Shown here: positions 46,082 to 55,265 of the stretch, one piece after another
How positions within the stretch are numbered: position 1 is the first letter of the stretch
How the letters are laid out: each line of letters begins with the position of its first letter
Assembly (NCBI GenBank): GCA_024277255.1
Contig: JAJRVQ010000138.1
Span: 18,101 to 82,100, forward strand
DNA from: Acidobacteriota bacterium
GTDB lineage: Bacteria; Acidobacteriota; Thermoanaerobaculia; Multivoradales; SZUA-115
DNA length: 64,000 bases
Direction of reading: 5' to 3'
Notes under the pieces: model-generated
What the model was told of the DNA's origin: nothing
Databases searched by the model: none
Seen by the model: the letters and a program-made list of their open reading frames with translations, nothing else
Translations under genes and position numbers: made by a program

Positions 46082-49000
46082 TTACAGCCCCCCGGGCAGC
46101 GGGTTGCCGACCAGCACAAAAGGAGCCCAGTAGTGAGGGTGACCGTGGACACCCATCGTCTCCAACGCTTCAAGCTTAGCTTGTCTCAGTGCCGCGATCG
46201 GATTGCTCACCTCGTCTCGGGTCCCCGTCAGCGAGCGATAGAAGCGCACCATGAAGCTGGCGGTCTGTACGTCGTCGACCCGCCATTGGCTCACCACCAC
46301 ACTGCGCGCCCCGGCATAGAAGAAACCTCGCGACAATCCGATCAATCCTTCCCCCGTCACCTGACGGCCTAGTGCGGTTTCACACGCTGAGAGAACCACC
46401 ATCTCCGCTGAGAGATCCAGCTCAAATATCTCGCGCAAGTGCAGCGCGCCATCTTCGGCCCCGTCGTTAGCGGTGTTACTCAACTCCAGCCGAGTGTCTG
46501 CCGTTTCCGACTCTTCAATGGTCCCGTGCATCGCCAGGTGAACCCATCGAGCGGAACTCAACTCCGCACTCTGCTTGAGGTTCGATTCCGAAGCCATTTC
46601 ACCTAGAAAGACGGTCACATCGGCCCGCGGAAACAGACTCGAGATCTCTAGTGCCTCTTGCTTGGAAGCTGTAAGGCGCGGCAACGATTCGGAGTAGTCG
46701 GGATCCGCGAAGATCACCAAGCGATCGTTCTTCGCGGTAGGTAGCCGTTCGAGTTCTGACAGGACCGACGCTGACGGCACGTAGGCAATTTCAAATTGTT
46801 TTATCAAGTAGGGCAGCATACCCGGGGCATCGCGACCTGGATCCGAGTCGGCCGTCAAGAGCACCTCGAACGGAACGTAGAAGAGTTCTCGGTCCGGGAC
46901 GATCAGAAGGCGACCGTAGGATTGCAGAATCTCGGCAACAGGAGCGATCAGCTCTTCGTAAAGTTGCCGCGCGGCGGCTCTGTATTTGCGCGTCTGGAAA
47001 CGACCGGTACCGGCGAGACCCGCCCGCAGATTGTCGACCATCTCTCGGACAGCTTGGCTAGACACCAAGAGCGAGGCCGCGTGGAACTGGTCCCGAGAAA
47101 CCACGAAGAGCTGGCACCCGCTCTCGCCCATCACATATTCCAAGAGAACTGTTCCCGGCGACAGCAATTCCTGTGTCTGGGCCAGCGACAGTGGCTCCGG
47201 ATAGGTGATCTGCGCGTAGCGCGGTGACTCCCGGCGAATCCGCGCTTCCAGCCTTCTGCGTTTGTCACGCAGAGAGGCCAACCGGAGATTCAGCCTTGCC
47301 AACTCACCGGCGGCCCTTTCAGCCGGAGCCTCAACCCTGGCCAGCTGGGCCTGTGTCCCGGCGATCTCGCTGGTCACCCGCCTCTCCTGTGCCAGCATCT
47401 CGGCTGATAGCGAATGACGGACTTGAACTCGGGACTCGGTCAGGAGTTCGGTGAGCCCTCGTGCCCGGGCTTGTTCACTGACATCGAAAGCCTCCCGCGC
47501 GTAGCCCTGGTTCGGGCTGACCTCGTTGAGCTGTAGGAGCAGTTCGATCAGGGCTTCAAGATGATCCCGCCGAGAAGCCAAGGTCAGATCTCGAGTCTCC
47601 GAGAGGTTTGCCCCGTTACGCAGATCCGCGTCGATCTTGCGTACGACCTCCATTTGCCCTAGAGCCGCTTCCAGATCCCCTTCGCTTCGTTCGAGGAGCC
47701 CCAGTTCGAAGCGAGCCGAAGCCTCCAAGAAGGGATCGCGGCCGGCGTTGATCGCAATCGACTCTTCGAGGATTCCGCGCCCCTTGGCGGACTGCGACAA
47801 TTCCATGTGAGCTTTTCCCAAGTGAATCTGCACATCGGCCTGGCGAAGCACAGCCCCGGAATCTCGCGCCATTCGCAGCGCCTCTTCAAGATCTCGAATC
47901 GCAGGTACCGGATCTCCTCTCCAAGCCAGCAGTTTTCCACGTCCGGTAAGAGCCAGCATCAGAATCGTCTTATCCCCAAGCTCCCGGCCGATCGAAAGCG
48001 CTTCCTCATACGAGGCGGTAGCATCGTCTTCTAGACCTTGGACCATGCGGAGGTCGGCGAAGTTCGCGAGGGTGAAGGCTTCCAGCCACCGATTGCCATC
48101 CTGGCGAGCCAAAGCTAACGCTTGCTGGTAGCTATCTTGAGCCGCTTCATAGTCGCCAAGCGTGTGGAACGCCGAGGCCTGATTCTTGAGCAAGGTGGCT
48201 TTTCTGCCCGGCGAAGCGTACTCCTCGATCAACGGCCAAGCACTCTCGAACTTCTCGAGCATGCGCCCTGTCTCGCCGGTGCGCTGGAGAATCGTCCCTT
48301 CTCCGATCAAGAGGTCGATGAATGCATCGGCATTCTCCTTTTCATGGCCCTTGAGACGTCTTCGAGTTTCCGCGTAGAGAGCCATCGCCGACGGGTAGTT
48401 GCCACGGTAGAACTCGGTGGTGCCCCAGTTGTACAAGGGGCCCGCAGCGGCTGCGGGGTCACCCGCCTCCTCCAGGAGTACCTTGGCCCGCTCGAACATC
48501 TCGATGGCGGCAGCGAATTCATTCCCGTCTCTGAGAGTCCGACCAAGGTTATTGACCGCCGTCGCTTCGAGCAGCGGATCCTCCCGCGAACGCCAAAACG
48601 CGATCAATTCTGTGAATGCCTCGGAGGCCGCGTCCAAATCGCCGGCGCCTCGCGCTATCTCCGCCTTTTCGGACAACACCAGAGCACGCTCCGCCGCATA
48701 TCGATCCCCACTCCAGTTCTCGAGAGCCTGATCTAGGTAGCCACGAACCGGCTCCTTCCTGCCGAGGCGGCGCAGGATTCTGCCCATAATCATGTTCGCC
48801 CACCCGCTGAGATGCTCGTCATCCAGCTGCTGGGCCAACTCGAGCGATGCCTTACAGTGGCCTTTGGCTTCCAGCACCCCGACTTCGATCCCACTGACAA
48901 ACAACTCGCTACAGCTCTCGAACTCCTTTAGAGCCTTGGCTCGCGTCGCGACGACTGCTCGATTCGCAGCCGTCACTGGCACCAGTTCGTCCAACGAAAC

Positions 49001-49438
49001 CCGATACCGGCCGCTCCGCGCGTCCGGGACCAGTGACTCGACCTCCAAATAGGTGGACCCCACATCCGGGGCAATGCCTTCCAGCGCCTCCAGACCCTGG
49101 GTCTCGTTACGGCTATCGATCTGGACCCCCGCCTGAGCGTGGGACTCGACCAGCCGAAAAACCAGATCAATGCCGCGCTGATCGACTGTCGCACGGACGA
49201 TTCGTTCCCCTTCATCGGGCAAACTAAACCGGTGAACTTCCCCTTGCCGCAGAATCGCCTCTACCGTCTCACCGACCCGAAGCCGAGTCGACCCCAGTTC
49301 ATCCGGCTCAACTCGGACGATCTCCGCCTCGCTCACCGAGCCCATGGGTTCCAAGGCCGGTTGGCTGCATCCGGCGAGCGACAGTGATACGGACACCAAG
49401 CAGAGCGCGAAGAAAAGCCAATCCGAGCGGGGATTCAT
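46082..49438 (-). CDS. TPR-CHAT lipoprotein protease, locus 2
   Basis: The 1118-residue protein begins with a signal sequence and lipobox (LSLSLAGCSQ), the reason for choosing the ATG at 49438; upstream in-frame codons have no signal function. Residues about 50-150 look like a PPC-type beta domain (GEVHRFSLPDEGERIVRATV). About a dozen TPR repeats follow (e.g. AAIEMFERAKVLLEEAGDPA), then a coiled coil (RRVTSEIAGTQAQLARVEA) and the CHAT domain with His971 in VHLAMHGTIEES and Cys1019 in VVLSACETALG. It shares architecture with the locus 1 protein but sequences are diverged. Two small TDPPVSPP proteins follow on its transcript. It is divergent from the sigma/anti-sigma pair. Confidence 0.87.
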   Translation of the reverse strand: MNPRSDWLFFALCLVSVSLSLAGCSQPALEPMGSVSEAEIVRVEPDELGSTRLRVGETVEAILRQGEVHRFSLPDEGERIVRATVDQRGIDLVFRLVESHAQAGVQIDSRNETQGLEALEGIAPDVGSTYLEVESLVPDARSGRYRVSLDELVPVTAANRAVVATRAKALKEFESCSELFVSGIEVGVLEAKGHCKASLELAQQLDDEHLSGWANMIMGRILRRLGRKEPVRGYLDQALENWSGDRYAAERALVLSEKAEIARGAGDLDAASEAFTELIAFWRSREDPLLEATAVNNLGRTLRDGNEFAAAIEMFERAKVLLEEAGDPAAAAGPLYNWGTTEFYRGNYPSAMALYAETRRRLKGHEKENADAFIDLLIGEGTILQRTGETGRMLEKFESAWPLIEEYASPGRKATLLKNQASAFHTLGDYEAAQDSYQQALALARQDGNRWLEAFTLANFADLRMVQGLEDDATASYEEALSIGRELGDKTILMLALTGRGKLLAWRGDPVPAIRDLEEALRMARDSGAVLRQADVQIHLGKAHMELSQSAKGRGILEESIAINAGRDPFLEASARFELGLLERSEGDLEAALGQMEVVRKIDADLRNGANLSETRDLTLASRRDHLEALIELLLQLNEVSPNQGYAREAFDVSEQARARGLTELLTESRVQVRHSLSAEMLAQERRVTSEIAGTQAQLARVEAPAERAAGELARLNLRLASLRDKRRRLEARIRRESPRYAQITYPEPLSLAQTQELLSPGTVLLEYVMGESGCQLFVVSRDQFHAASLLVSSQAVREMVDNLRAGLAGTGRFQTRKYRAAARQLYEELIAPVAEILQSYGRLLIVPDRELFYVPFEVLLTADSDPGRDAPGMLPYLIKQFEIAYVPSASVLSELERLPTAKNDRLVIFADPDYSESLPRLTASKQEALEISSLFPRADVTVFLGEMASESNLKQSAELSSARWVHLAMHGTIEESETADTRLELSNTANDGAEDGALHLREIFELDLSAEMVVLSACETALGRQVTGEGLIGLSRGFFYAGARSVVVSQWRVDDVQTASFMVRFYRSLTGTRDEVSNPIAALRQAKLEALETMGVHGHPHYWAPFVLVGNPLPGGL

Positions 49439-49683
49439 TACTCGAAGTCTATACCGTGGCAGCAGCGGAGTTAGCCCATGGACAGATGCACCTTCCCTAT
49501 TCTCCGGGATCAAACCAGCGCTTCCACGGTTGACTTCGCCCCCCTGCTCCGGCACCATCCACACAACGTCTTCAAACCACCTTCGGTCAGGGGCTGGGAT
49601 CTTGATCCATCGAAGGGCAGTGAGCCAGCGACTGGTGCGAGGCGAGGGCCACTGAAGACCGGGTTCCGAGGAGGGCTGTATAG

Positions 49684-50235
49684 GTGCGACCGGGCGAGGC
49701 GGAATTGATCGACGGCTTCCTGGCCGGCGAGCACACGGCGATCAACGCGATCGATGGCTGGGTGCAGCAGGCGGCGTGGCCGTTCCGGCGCCGGTTGGGG
49801 GACCGCTGGGAGGATCTGTTGCAGGACGTGCGCCTGGAGACCATGCGGCTGCTCCAGGACAACCGGTTCCGCGGTGAGTCCAGCCTCAAGACCTACCTCT
49901 GGCGGGTGACCAACAACGCCTGCGTGGACAAGATTCGCGCCCAGTCTCGTGTGCAGTGGGAGGAGATCGAACAGGTCGATCAATGGGGCGACGAGCCACG
50001 GCGGATGGCGCTGGAAGAAGCGGCGCGCGGCGAGACCAAAGATCTGCTCATCCGGGTCCTCGCCAAGATGTCCGATGAGTGCAAGAACCTGTGGCAAATG
50101 ATCCTCAATGGCCTCAGCTATCGCGAGATGAGCGAGGCACTCGGCGTCTCCGAGGGCGCCTTGCGGGTGCGCGTCCTACGCTGCCGGCGGCGGGCCGTCG
50201 CCGCTCGTGATGAATTGATACAAAATCAAGAGTAA
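49684..50235 (+). CDS. ECF-type sigma factor, locus 2
   Basis: The 183-residue protein has sigma region 2 (WEDLLQDVRLETMRLLQDN, then SSLKTYLWRVTNNACVDKIR) and region 4 (ECKNLWQMILNGLSYREMSE then LGVSEGALRVRVLRCRRR). It starts at a GTG at 49684 with GAGGAGGG upstream. The start of the divergent TPR-CHAT gene is 245 bases away, so a common control region lies between. The anti-sigma gene follows 46 bases downstream. Its sequence is distinct from the locus 1 sigma factor, so the two modules are probably independently controlled. Confidence 0.88.
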   Translation: MRPGEAELIDGFLAGEHTAINAIDGWVQQAAWPFRRRLGDRWEDLLQDVRLETMRLLQDNRFRGESSLKTYLWRVTNNACVDKIRAQSRVQWEEIEQVDQWGDEPRRMALEEAARGETKDLLIRVLAKMSDECKNLWQMILNGLSYREMSEALGVSEGALRVRVLRCRRRAVAARDELIQNQE

Positions 50236-50281
50236 CGCCGGACCGGCTTCGTCGCCTACAGTAGCCGGAGGTGAGAACGAA

Positions 50282-51115
50282 ATGGATATACAAAAAGCTA
50301 TCGAGCTATTGCCCTGGTACCTGAATGGCACCCTCGCCCGTGAAGAACATAGCGAGGTCGAGCGGCACCTCGCAAACTCCGAAGAATGCCGTCAGGCGCT
50401 GGTGGAAACCCGCGCCGCCGCCACTGTTTTCAATGCCCACCTGCCGGCGAAAGCGTTGGTGGCGCACGCTTTCGGCACCACGCCGGGCGACATCGACCCC
50501 GCGACAGTCGACCGGCACCTGGAGCACTCGTCGCAAGACGCCGAACTCTTCGAGTTGGTCATGCAGAGCAAGGGAGCGCTCGAGTGGTCGCAGCGGTCGG
50601 AAGAGAAAGGCAGCTGGACACCGGCATCGGCAACAGCCGCCAATGACAACTCCGCCGTCCAGCGTTGGCGGGCAGTCGCCCTTGCCGCCAGCCTTGTCTG
50701 CATGATCGCGCTTGCCGGATGGCTGACCAGCGGCAATCGCGGCGGCGTTTCTCAACAGGCACGGGCGGGATCAGTGACCGTCGACTTGGAACCAACCAGC
50801 GTCTACCGCGGCGAAGAGGAGGTCGCTAGAGTGGTGGTCGGACGGACGGACATTTTCATGTCGTTCCCCCTACCGCGCAACGCCGATGGTCCCGCCTATG
50901 ATCCGGCAAGCGCCAAGCTGGTGAAGATCGTCGACGCCGGCGGCACCGTGGTCTACCAGGTGGAAGGACCGGCGCCCAGCGACAGCTTCTACAACGTCAC
51001 CCTGCCTGTCACCGCCGAACTCGAACCCGGTCTCCACCAGGTGCAGCTCTTCGAGGCCGGTTCCTCCAACACCGAGCCGCTGGCCATCTACCCCTTCCGC
51101 GTCATCGCCCACTGA
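50282..51115 (+). CDS. Membrane anti-sigma factor, locus 2
   Basis: The 277-residue protein has an N-terminal anti-sigma-like helix bundle (LLPWYLNGTLAREEHSEVER then HLANSEECRQAL) in which only one Cys of the zinc motif remains, so zinc binding may be lost. A second degenerate copy (RHLEHSSQDAELFELVMQ) follows. One membrane helix (AVALAASLVCMIALAGWL, residues about 143-160) leads to a beta-rich outer domain ending RVIAH. The outer domain resembles that of the locus 1 anti-sigma in position and likely fold. It lies directly downstream of the sigma gene. The start ATG at 50282 has a GGAGG about 12 bases upstream. Confidence 0.8.
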   Translation: MDIQKAIELLPWYLNGTLAREEHSEVERHLANSEECRQALVETRAAATVFNAHLPAKALVAHAFGTTPGDIDPATVDRHLEHSSQDAELFELVMQSKGALEWSQRSEEKGSWTPASATAANDNSAVQRWRAVALAASLVCMIALAGWLTSGNRGGVSQQARAGSVTVDLEPTSVYRGEEEVARVVVGRTDIFMSFPLPRNADGPAYDPASAKLVKIVDAGGTVVYQVEGPAPSDSFYNVTLPVTAELEPGLHQVQLFEAGSSNTEPLAIYPFRVIAH

Positions 51116-51231
51116 GGCCCACCAAAATCCCCTGCGGCGTCTCTCTCAGCCGCTTCAACCCCCGCAGTCAGACTCCGAAAAATCAAGACGCCTCAAGATC
51201 CAGGCTCCCCGAGATTCAAACCCCCTGAGAT

Positions 51232-54200
51232 TCAAACCCCAAAGTACCGCGCGTCAGGATGGTGAAAGACCATCGCCGAGACACTCGCCTCCGGATCCAT
51301 CATGTCGCCCTCGGTGAGTTCTACCCCGATCTCGCCGGGCTCAAGCACGGCGAAGAGCTGGCGTTGGCCGGCTAGATCCGGGCACGCCGGGTAGCCGAAG
51401 CTGAACCGTTTGCCGTGATAGTGGCCGCCGAAGAGACGCTGGCGCGGGAGGTCGGCGGGATCGGGAAAACCCCAGAGCGTGCGCAGGCGGGCGTGGAGCA
51501 ACTCCGCGGCGGCCTCGGCCGTCTCTAGGGCCAACGCCGCCAGGGTGTGACTCTTGAGGTACTCGCCGGCTTCCTTGAGTTGCTCGACCCGCTGGCGCAC
51601 GCCATCACCGGCGGTGGTCACGAAGAGGGCCACGTGATCGTCGTCGAGCAGATAGTCGACCAGGCAGAGGCCGTCCTCCTTGGCTTGCCGCGGCAGTTCC
51701 CACATCGCCGCCGGTGTAGCGCCGTTGCCCGTGGAATCGAGCAAGCTCAACCGATTCCCCGCAGCGCGAGCCGGGAAGAAACGCCAGACGGCGCGCACCG
51801 GCATGGCACCGGCACCATCCGCCAGCAGTTCCTCTTGCAGCGCCGCCACCATCGCCTCCAACTTGGCCAGCTTCGCGTCCTGCCTCTCGCGCAGGGCGCG
51901 GATTGAACCTCCAAGCCCCAGGTGCTTGCCGTAGAGCATCTGCGGGTTGAGGTAGCTCCACACCTCGGCGAGGTCCAGCTCCTCGACATGGCGTTCCAGA
52001 TCGGGGGGCGAGGGAACGGCAAGCTGCCGGCGAACCTTGGAGCTGGGCTGGGTGCCCGCCTCGATCACCTCGGCGCGACGAGGTTCGGCCACTGCGGTGT
52101 CCGCCTCGACCAGCGCCGCCACCTCGTCGACCAGGGCCGGCCGGCCAGCGCTCGAAGTGATGCGTTCGACCAGTGCCAGCCCGTTCATCGCATCCTTGGC
52201 GTAGGTGCACAAACCGCCGTAGGCACCAGCGATCTTGCGATGGGTGAAGCGCCGGGTGAGGGCCGCTCCACCGACCAGCAGCGGCGTGTCGATGCCCACG
52301 GCAGCCAGATCGCCAGCGGTCAAGACCATCTGCTGCGCACTCTTGACCAATAGCCCGGAAAGACCGATCACGTCCGGCTGGTGCTCGCGTACCCCTTGGA
52401 TCAGCTGCTCACTGGGCACCTTGATCCCCAGGTTGACGACGGTAAACCCATTGTTGGAGAGAATGATGTCGACCAGGTTCTTGCCAATGTCGTGGACATC
52501 GCCCTTGACCGTCGCCAGCAGCACCTTGCCACGGGCCGCGCTTTGCGCCCGGTCCATGTGGGGCTCCAGCTGGGCCACCGCCGCCTTCATCACCTCGGCA
52601 CTTTGGAGCACCTCGGCGACGATCAGTTGATTGTCGTTGAACAGCCGGCCCACCTCGGCCATCCCCGCCATCAGCGGACCGTTGATCACGTCGAGCGGCT
52701 GAGGCCATTGCGGGTCGGCCAGAGCAGCATCGATATCCTCGCTCAGCCCCACCTTGCTGCCTTCGATCACCGCCCGCGACAGCCGCTCGGCCAACGGCAA
52801 GGTCTCGCGCGGTACCGCCACCGCCGACTTGCGCCCACGGAAGTGGTCGGTAAACTCGGCCACGGCCGCCTCACCCGCCTTGACATCGCCCGGCTCGAGG
52901 TAGATCAGTCGCTCGGCCAGCGCCCGCTCCTGCTGGGAAATCTCCGCGTAGCGGGCCAGCCTCTGCGTGTTGACGATCGCCGCGTCGAGCCCGGCGCGGG
53001 TGGCATGATGGAGGAAAACCGAGTTGAGCACTTCGCGGCCGGCGTTGGGCAGGCCGAAGCTGACGTTGGAGATGCCGAGCACCGTCCTGCACTCCGGAAA
53101 CTCCTCCTTGAGGCGGCGTAGACCCTCGATGGTCAACGCCGCTGAGCCCAGGTAGTTCTCGTCGCCGGTGCCACAGGGAAAGACCAGCGTATCCCACCAG
53201 ATATCCTCCGCTGGAATGCCAAACCGCTCGGTCAACAGGTCGAAACTGCGGCGGGCAACCTCCAACTTGCGCTCGACCGTCACCGCCATGCCTTCTTCGT
53301 CGATCGTGCCGACCACCAGGGCCGCGCCGTAGCGGCGCGCCAGCGGTGCCACCTGTTCGAAGCGGCTGAGGCCGTCTTCCAGGTTGATCGAGTTGAGCAC
53401 CGCCTTACCCTGGCACCAGGTCAGGGCACGCTCCATCACCTCGGCATCGGTCGAGTCGATCATCAACGGCACCTTGACCAGCCGCACCAGTCGATCGAGG
53501 AAGAGTTCGATCTGAGAGATCTCGTCTTGATCCGGGTCCTGCAAACAGACATCGATCACCTGCGCTCCGGCCTTGACCTGCGCCCGCCCGACTTCGGCCG
53601 CAGCCTCCCAATCGCCGCCGGCGATCAAACGTTTGAACTTGCGGCTGCCGAGGACGTTGGTGCGCTCGCCGATGAACAGAGGCCGGTTGTCGTCGCTCAG
53701 CTCCACTGCCTCGATGCCGGAGACCATCGCTCGGCGATGGCACAGCGGCCGGCGCGGCTTCACCCCGCGCACACCGTCCACCAAGGCCGCCACATGGGCT
53801 GCGGTGGTGCCGCAGCAGCCCCCCACCAGGTTGAGCCAACCCGCCTCGGCGAAGCGGCTGAGAACGGCGGCAACTTCCTCCGGCCCTTCGGTGTAGAGGC
53901 CATCCTCGTTGGGCAAACCGGCATTGGGCACACAGGCGACGCGGGTGCGCACCAACTCCGCGAGGGTGCGCACATGGTCGCGCATCAGATCGGGACCGGT
54001 GGCGCAGTTGAGGCCCAGATAGAGCAACTCGGCATGGGCAAAGGAGACCGCCAGCGCCTCGGCATCCTGGCCGGCGAGCATGGTGCCGGTCGCCTCGATG
54101 GTCGCCGAAACCGCCACCGGCAACCGCCAGCCCGCCCGCTCGAAGGCCTCCTCGCAAGCCAGCAAGCCAGCCTTGATGTTACGACTGTCCTGGCAGGTCT

Positions 54201-54744
54201 CGAGGAGAAGATAGTCCGCGCCACCGGCCATCAGGCCGAGAGCCTGGACGCGGAAATGGTCGATCAAGTCGGTAAAGGTGATCCCACCGGTGACCGAGAT
54301 CGCCTTGGTCGTCGGCCCCATGGAACCACAGACGAAGCGCAACCGCTCGCTGGTGGAATGGCGCGCGCAAGCAAGGCGAGCGATCTCGGCCGCGAGCCGG
54401 TTGAGTTCAAAGGCACGATCGGCCACACCGTACTCGGCCAGCACCAGCGGCGTGGCGCCGAAACTGTTGGTCTCCACCACATCGGCTCCAGCCGCCAGAT
54501 AGGCATGGTGAACGCCTTCGACCACGTCGGGCCGGGTGGCGCACAGCAACTCATTGCACCCTTCCAGATCGTCCCCGCCAAAGTCCTCGGCAGTGAGGTT
54601 CGCATCCTGCATCGCCGTCCCGGTCGCCCCATCCAAAACCAGAATCCGCTCGGCCAATGCTGCTTCCAGGGCATCCCTGCGCGCATCAAGATCCGCCGGC
54701 CGCGAAGGCACGGGAAGCTGTTTCCACCGTGTTGCGTCACCCAT
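51232..54744 (-). CDS. metH: Cobalamin-dependent methionine synthase
   Basis: The 1170-residue protein transfers a methyl group from methyltetrahydrofolate through cobalamin to homocysteine. All modules are visible: the homocysteine domain with zinc ligands in GLNCATGP and VGGCCGTT; the pterin domain with GERTNVLGSRKFKRLI and DVCLQDPDQDE; the cobalamin domain with DVHDIGKNLVDIIL (axial His), and the AdoMet activation domain ending RFSFGYPACPDL. I place the start at the ATG at 54744; the frame is open to 54924 but that part overlaps a riboswitch-like leader and terminator. The leader suggests control by S-adenosylmethionine. Confidence 0.95.
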   Translation of the reverse strand: MGDATRWKQLPVPSRPADLDARRDALEAALAERILVLDGATGTAMQDANLTAEDFGGDDLEGCNELLCATRPDVVEGVHHAYLAAGADVVETNSFGATPLVLAEYGVADRAFELNRLAAEIARLACARHSTSERLRFVCGSMGPTTKAISVTGGITFTDLIDHFRVQALGLMAGGADYLLLETCQDSRNIKAGLLACEEAFERAGWRLPVAVSATIEATGTMLAGQDAEALAVSFAHAELLYLGLNCATGPDLMRDHVRTLAELVRTRVACVPNAGLPNEDGLYTEGPEEVAAVLSRFAEAGWLNLVGGCCGTTAAHVAALVDGVRGVKPRRPLCHRRAMVSGIEAVELSDDNRPLFIGERTNVLGSRKFKRLIAGGDWEAAAEVGRAQVKAGAQVIDVCLQDPDQDEISQIELFLDRLVRLVKVPLMIDSTDAEVMERALTWCQGKAVLNSINLEDGLSRFEQVAPLARRYGAALVVGTIDEEGMAVTVERKLEVARRSFDLLTERFGIPAEDIWWDTLVFPCGTGDENYLGSAALTIEGLRRLKEEFPECRTVLGISNVSFGLPNAGREVLNSVFLHHATRAGLDAAIVNTQRLARYAEISQQERALAERLIYLEPGDVKAGEAAVAEFTDHFRGRKSAVAVPRETLPLAERLSRAVIEGSKVGLSEDIDAALADPQWPQPLDVINGPLMAGMAEVGRLFNDNQLIVAEVLQSAEVMKAAVAQLEPHMDRAQSAARGKVLLATVKGDVHDIGKNLVDIILSNNGFTVVNLGIKVPSEQLIQGVREHQPDVIGLSGLLVKSAQQMVLTAGDLAAVGIDTPLLVGGAALTRRFTHRKIAGAYGGLCTYAKDAMNGLALVERITSSAGRPALVDEVAALVEADTAVAEPRRAEVIEAGTQPSSKVRRQLAVPSPPDLERHVEELDLAEVWSYLNPQMLYGKHLGLGGSIRALRERQDAKLAKLEAMVAALQEELLADGAGAMPVRAVWRFFPARAAGNRLSLLDSTGNGATPAAMWELPRQAKEDGLCLVDYLLDDDHVALFVTTAGDGVRQRVEQLKEAGEYLKSHTLAALALETAEAAAELLHARLRTLWGFPDPADLPRQRLFGGHYHGKRFSFGYPACPDLAGQRQLFAVLEPGEIGVELTEGDMMDPEASVSAMVFHHPDARYFGV

Positions 54745-54783
54745 GGCTTGTCTCATCCTCATCGTGGACTGTCCAGATACAAG

Positions 54784-54817
54784 AAAACCCGCTCGCGACA
54801 TCACGGGAGCGGGTTTT
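54784..54817 (-). terminator. Intrinsic terminator hairpin in the metH leader
   Basis: On the minus strand AAAACCCGCTC (54817-54807) pairs perfectly with GAGCGGGTTTT (54794-54784) across a 12-base loop, and the stem ends in four T followed by CTTG. It lies between the riboswitch-like aptamer and the metH start, 40 bases before the ATG. It is well placed as the expression platform of the aptamer. The short T-run makes termination strength uncertain. Confidence 0.7.
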
Positions 54818-54852
54818 GATGAATCAGGACATTGGTTTGCCGCTTGAATCGA

Positions 54853-54946
54853 CCGCATCCTCACCCTAACCCTCAGGCAAGATGGCACCTTGGGTGTCCG
54901 CCCCAGGTTGCCGAGCCCGTCCAAACAACGGGCCGCTCGTGATGCA
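54853..54946 (-). ncRNA. SAM riboswitch-like aptamer (SAM-I/IV clan) upstream of metH
   Basis: Read on the minus strand, the leader contains the SAM clan core: CTCGGCAACCTGGGG, a short hairpin, and AAGGTGCCATCTTGCC, matching the conserved GGCAACC and GGUGCCA blocks. It starts GCATCACGAG, similar to the conserved AUCAAGAG after P1, and the P1 strands GCATC (54945-54941) and GATGC (54859-54855) pair. A hairpin CCCGT...ACGGG precedes the core. A terminator and then metH follow. The class (SAM-I against SAM-IV or a variant) is not settled by eye. Confidence 0.78.
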
Positions 54947-54952
54947 CTGCGG

Positions 54953-54981
54953 AGCCTACGTCAAGCTGGGCGAGGGTGCAA
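54953..54981 (-). promoter_or_regulatory. Predicted sigma-70 promoter of metH
   Basis: TTGCAC (54981-54976) and TAGGCT (54958-54953) on the minus strand are 17 bases apart. A start about seven bases downstream, near 54946, coincides with the first P1 base of the aptamer, which supports both calls. The same element form precedes the RND pump operon. Confidence 0.55.
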
Positions 54982-55002
54982 GCGGGGCGGTCGGGGGCGG
55001 TC

Positions 55003-55146
55003 GGGTCCTTCCCGCCAAGTCACCGGGGCGGGCCCTACGAGATGCGGGCAGCCTGCCCGCCCCTGCGCTTCGGGCGCGCAACCCGTTGAGATCACTGGTG
55101 TTTCTCGTTGAGCGCGCCCTCAGAGCTGACTTGGCGGGAAGGACCC
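55003..55146. repeat. MITE-like element with perfect 20-base terminal inverted repeats
   Basis: The left end (55003-55022, GGGTCCTTCCCGCCAAGTCA) and right end (55127-55146) are exact reverse complements over 20 bases and enclose 104 bases with no coding potential. An internal hairpin GCGGGCAGCCTGCCCGC lies near 55043. No target-site duplication is visible directly outside. It could be a small non-autonomous element or a large hairpin, for example an intergenic repeat family. Confidence 0.55.
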
Positions 55147-55170
55147 TCCCTTGACGTAGTTGACGCCTCG

Positions 55171-55265
55171 CTCGGGCTTCGCCCGATCTTGCTGCATTTC
55201 GCTCGGCTTGCGGCCGATCTTGCTGCTGTTTCGCTCGGCCTGCGCCCGATCTTGCTGCTGGTGCC
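55171..55265. repeat. Three degenerate tandem repeats of 31-32 bases
   Basis: Units at 55171-55201, 55202-55233 and 55234-55265 each begin CTCGG, contain a short GC-rich palindrome around GCCCGAT or GGCCGAT and then CTTGCTGC. The first two end in TTTCG; the third diverges at the end (GGTGCC). They are 24 bases after the MITE-like element. The short palindromes inside units suggest an extragenic palindromic repeat rather than coding sequence. Confidence 0.6.
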
